From NCBI GenBank assembly GCA_024206195.1, contig JAAGZO010000318.1, positions 1 to 5,811 on the forward strand: a stretch of DNA of 5,811 nucleotides, written 5' to 3'. Positions 5,468 to 5,811 of the stretch are shown here, piece after piece. A program made the position numbers and the translations under genes. The notes under the pieces were generated by a model, which was not told the DNA's origin, did not search any database, and saw only the letters and a program-made list of their open reading frames with translations. Source of the stretch: a bacterium (GTDB taxonomy: Archaea; Nanoarchaeota; Nanoarchaeia; Woesearchaeales; UBA10216). The number at the start of each line of letters is the position of its first letter. Position 1 is the stretch's first letter.

Positions 5468-5811
5468 TCATGAATTGTTTATTTGTTTAGCCTTCTCTCT
5501 CCACTCCTCACGTTGATCGTTACTCAATGCCTTCCATTGTTTGGCCAACTCCTTAGTCAGATCGGTTCCAGTAAGCCCAGTAGATTTTTCTATAGCAGCC
5601 TGGTGATACTTCTTCCATTCTCCGACTCCATACAATCGCTTCTTCTTTTTTCGTGATATCTTTTTTCGTGATATCTTTTTTCGTGATAATATCTTATTAT
5701 CACTCTTATTATCACTCTTATTATCACTCTTATTATCACTCTTATTATCACTCTTATTATCACTCTTATTATCACTCTTATTATCACTCTTATTATCACT
5801 CTTATTATCAC
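5468..5811 (-). CDS. HMG-box-like protein with SDNK repeats (C-terminal part, N-terminus outside window)
   Basis: The frame is open from the right edge (codons begin at 5809) to a TGA at 5468-5470, giving 113 visible residues. In order they are a DNKS tetrapeptide repeat, a KISRK repeat, a basic cluster KKKKR, and a C-terminal domain of about 57 residues. That domain has the HMG-box pattern: GEWKKYH, then an amphipathic stretch, LTKELAKQWKALS, and EEWREKAKQ. HMG boxes bend or bind DNA in chromatin and transcription and are found in several giant viruses (established). The assignment to this family is from pattern only. A competing minus-strand frame encodes VIIR repeats, but it needs a GTG start and leaves the HMG pattern out of frame. 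The start and promoter are outside the window. The palindrome at 5393-5422 is its likely transcript end. Confidence 0.75.
   Translation of the reverse strand, partial: DNKSDNKSDNKSDNKSDNKSDNKSDNKSDNKSDNKSDNKILSRKKISRKKISRKKKKRLYGVGEWKKYHQAAIEKSTGLTGTDLTKELAKQWKALSNDQREEWREKAKQINNS
5644..5688 (-). repeat. 15-bp repeat, three exact copies, in HMG-like gene
   Basis: Plus-strand unit TCTTTTTTCGTGATA is repeated at 5644, 5659 and 5674. In the HMG-like frame it encodes the basic pentapeptide RKKIS (minus-strand order), forming a basic arm directly before the HMG-like domain. The unit keeps the frame. Confidence 0.9.
5692..5811 (-). repeat. 12-bp tandem repeat, ten exact copies, running off the window
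   Basis: TCTTATTATCAC is repeated ten times without a mismatch and reaches the last base, so the true copy number is unknown. In the HMG-like frame it encodes DNKS tetrapeptides, a polar linker with mixed charge. The perfect identity points to recent slippage, and copy number may vary between isolates or be misassembled. Confidence 0.97.

Noticed and set aside
5590..5811. Minus-strand VIIR repeat protein
   Set aside because: It needs a GTG start within a repeat and ignores the HMG-like domain that is continuous in another frame through the same repeats.
5692..5811. Regular repeats as a CRISPR array or iteron origin
   Set aside because: The 12-bp units are directly adjacent with no spacers and continue an open coding frame.

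Overview
The window looks like a piece of an AT-rich, densely packed genome of a eukaryote-infecting giant DNA virus (Nucleocytoviricota). No bacterial ribosome-binding sites or operon-style gene overlaps are seen. Genes are intronless, each minus-strand gene has its own upstream motif, and every gene end is followed by an RNA-type hairpin, as in the mimivirus 'hairpin rule' for polyadenylation. The encoded proteins (TTP-like CCCH zinc fingers, a probable HMG box, long lysine- and glutamate-rich segments) are eukaryote-like. The exact family is not fixed: the hairpins point towards Mimiviridae and relatives, but the shared upstream motif is not the classical mimivirus AAAATTGA early promoter.

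Layout. Positions 2-625 (+) hold the 3' part of an unrecognised, glycine/alanine-rich, probably beta-rich protein that may be a virion component. It converges on the first of three paralogous minus-strand genes, here called A (778-1680, 300 aa), B (2087-4324, 745 aa) and C (4473-5336, 287 aa). All three carry a canonical C-x8-C-x5/6-C-x3-H finger followed by an unusual expanded finger, C-x5-C-x17/18-C-x3-H. B and C add a third finger near the C-terminus; A and B share a different C-terminal tail. At the right edge (5468 to beyond 5811, minus) is the C-terminal part of a small HMG-box-like protein with a low-complexity N-terminal repeat that runs off the window.

Control signals. An 18-base motif, AAAATAAAKTTGAWTTTT, lies 30, 31 and 32 nt upstream of the ATGs of A, B and C. 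This spacing supports a promoter and also fixes the start codons. Four hairpins (672-700, 2010-2035, 4414-4440, 5393-5422) lie 32-78 nt downstream of stop codons and share nearly the same stem sequence (TAACCACAC/GTGTGGTTA), not just the ability to fold.

How it may work together (inference): this is a locus of duplicated nucleic-acid-binding proteins, with RNA-binding CCCH proteins next to a DNA-binding HMG-like protein. All four minus-strand genes carry in-frame tandem repeats whose units are multiples of three, so linkers and tails appear to evolve quickly by repeat expansion while the fingers stay conserved. The main candidates for something undescribed are the expanded second finger, the modular gain and loss of finger 3 and the tail, and the sequence-conserved terminator hairpins.
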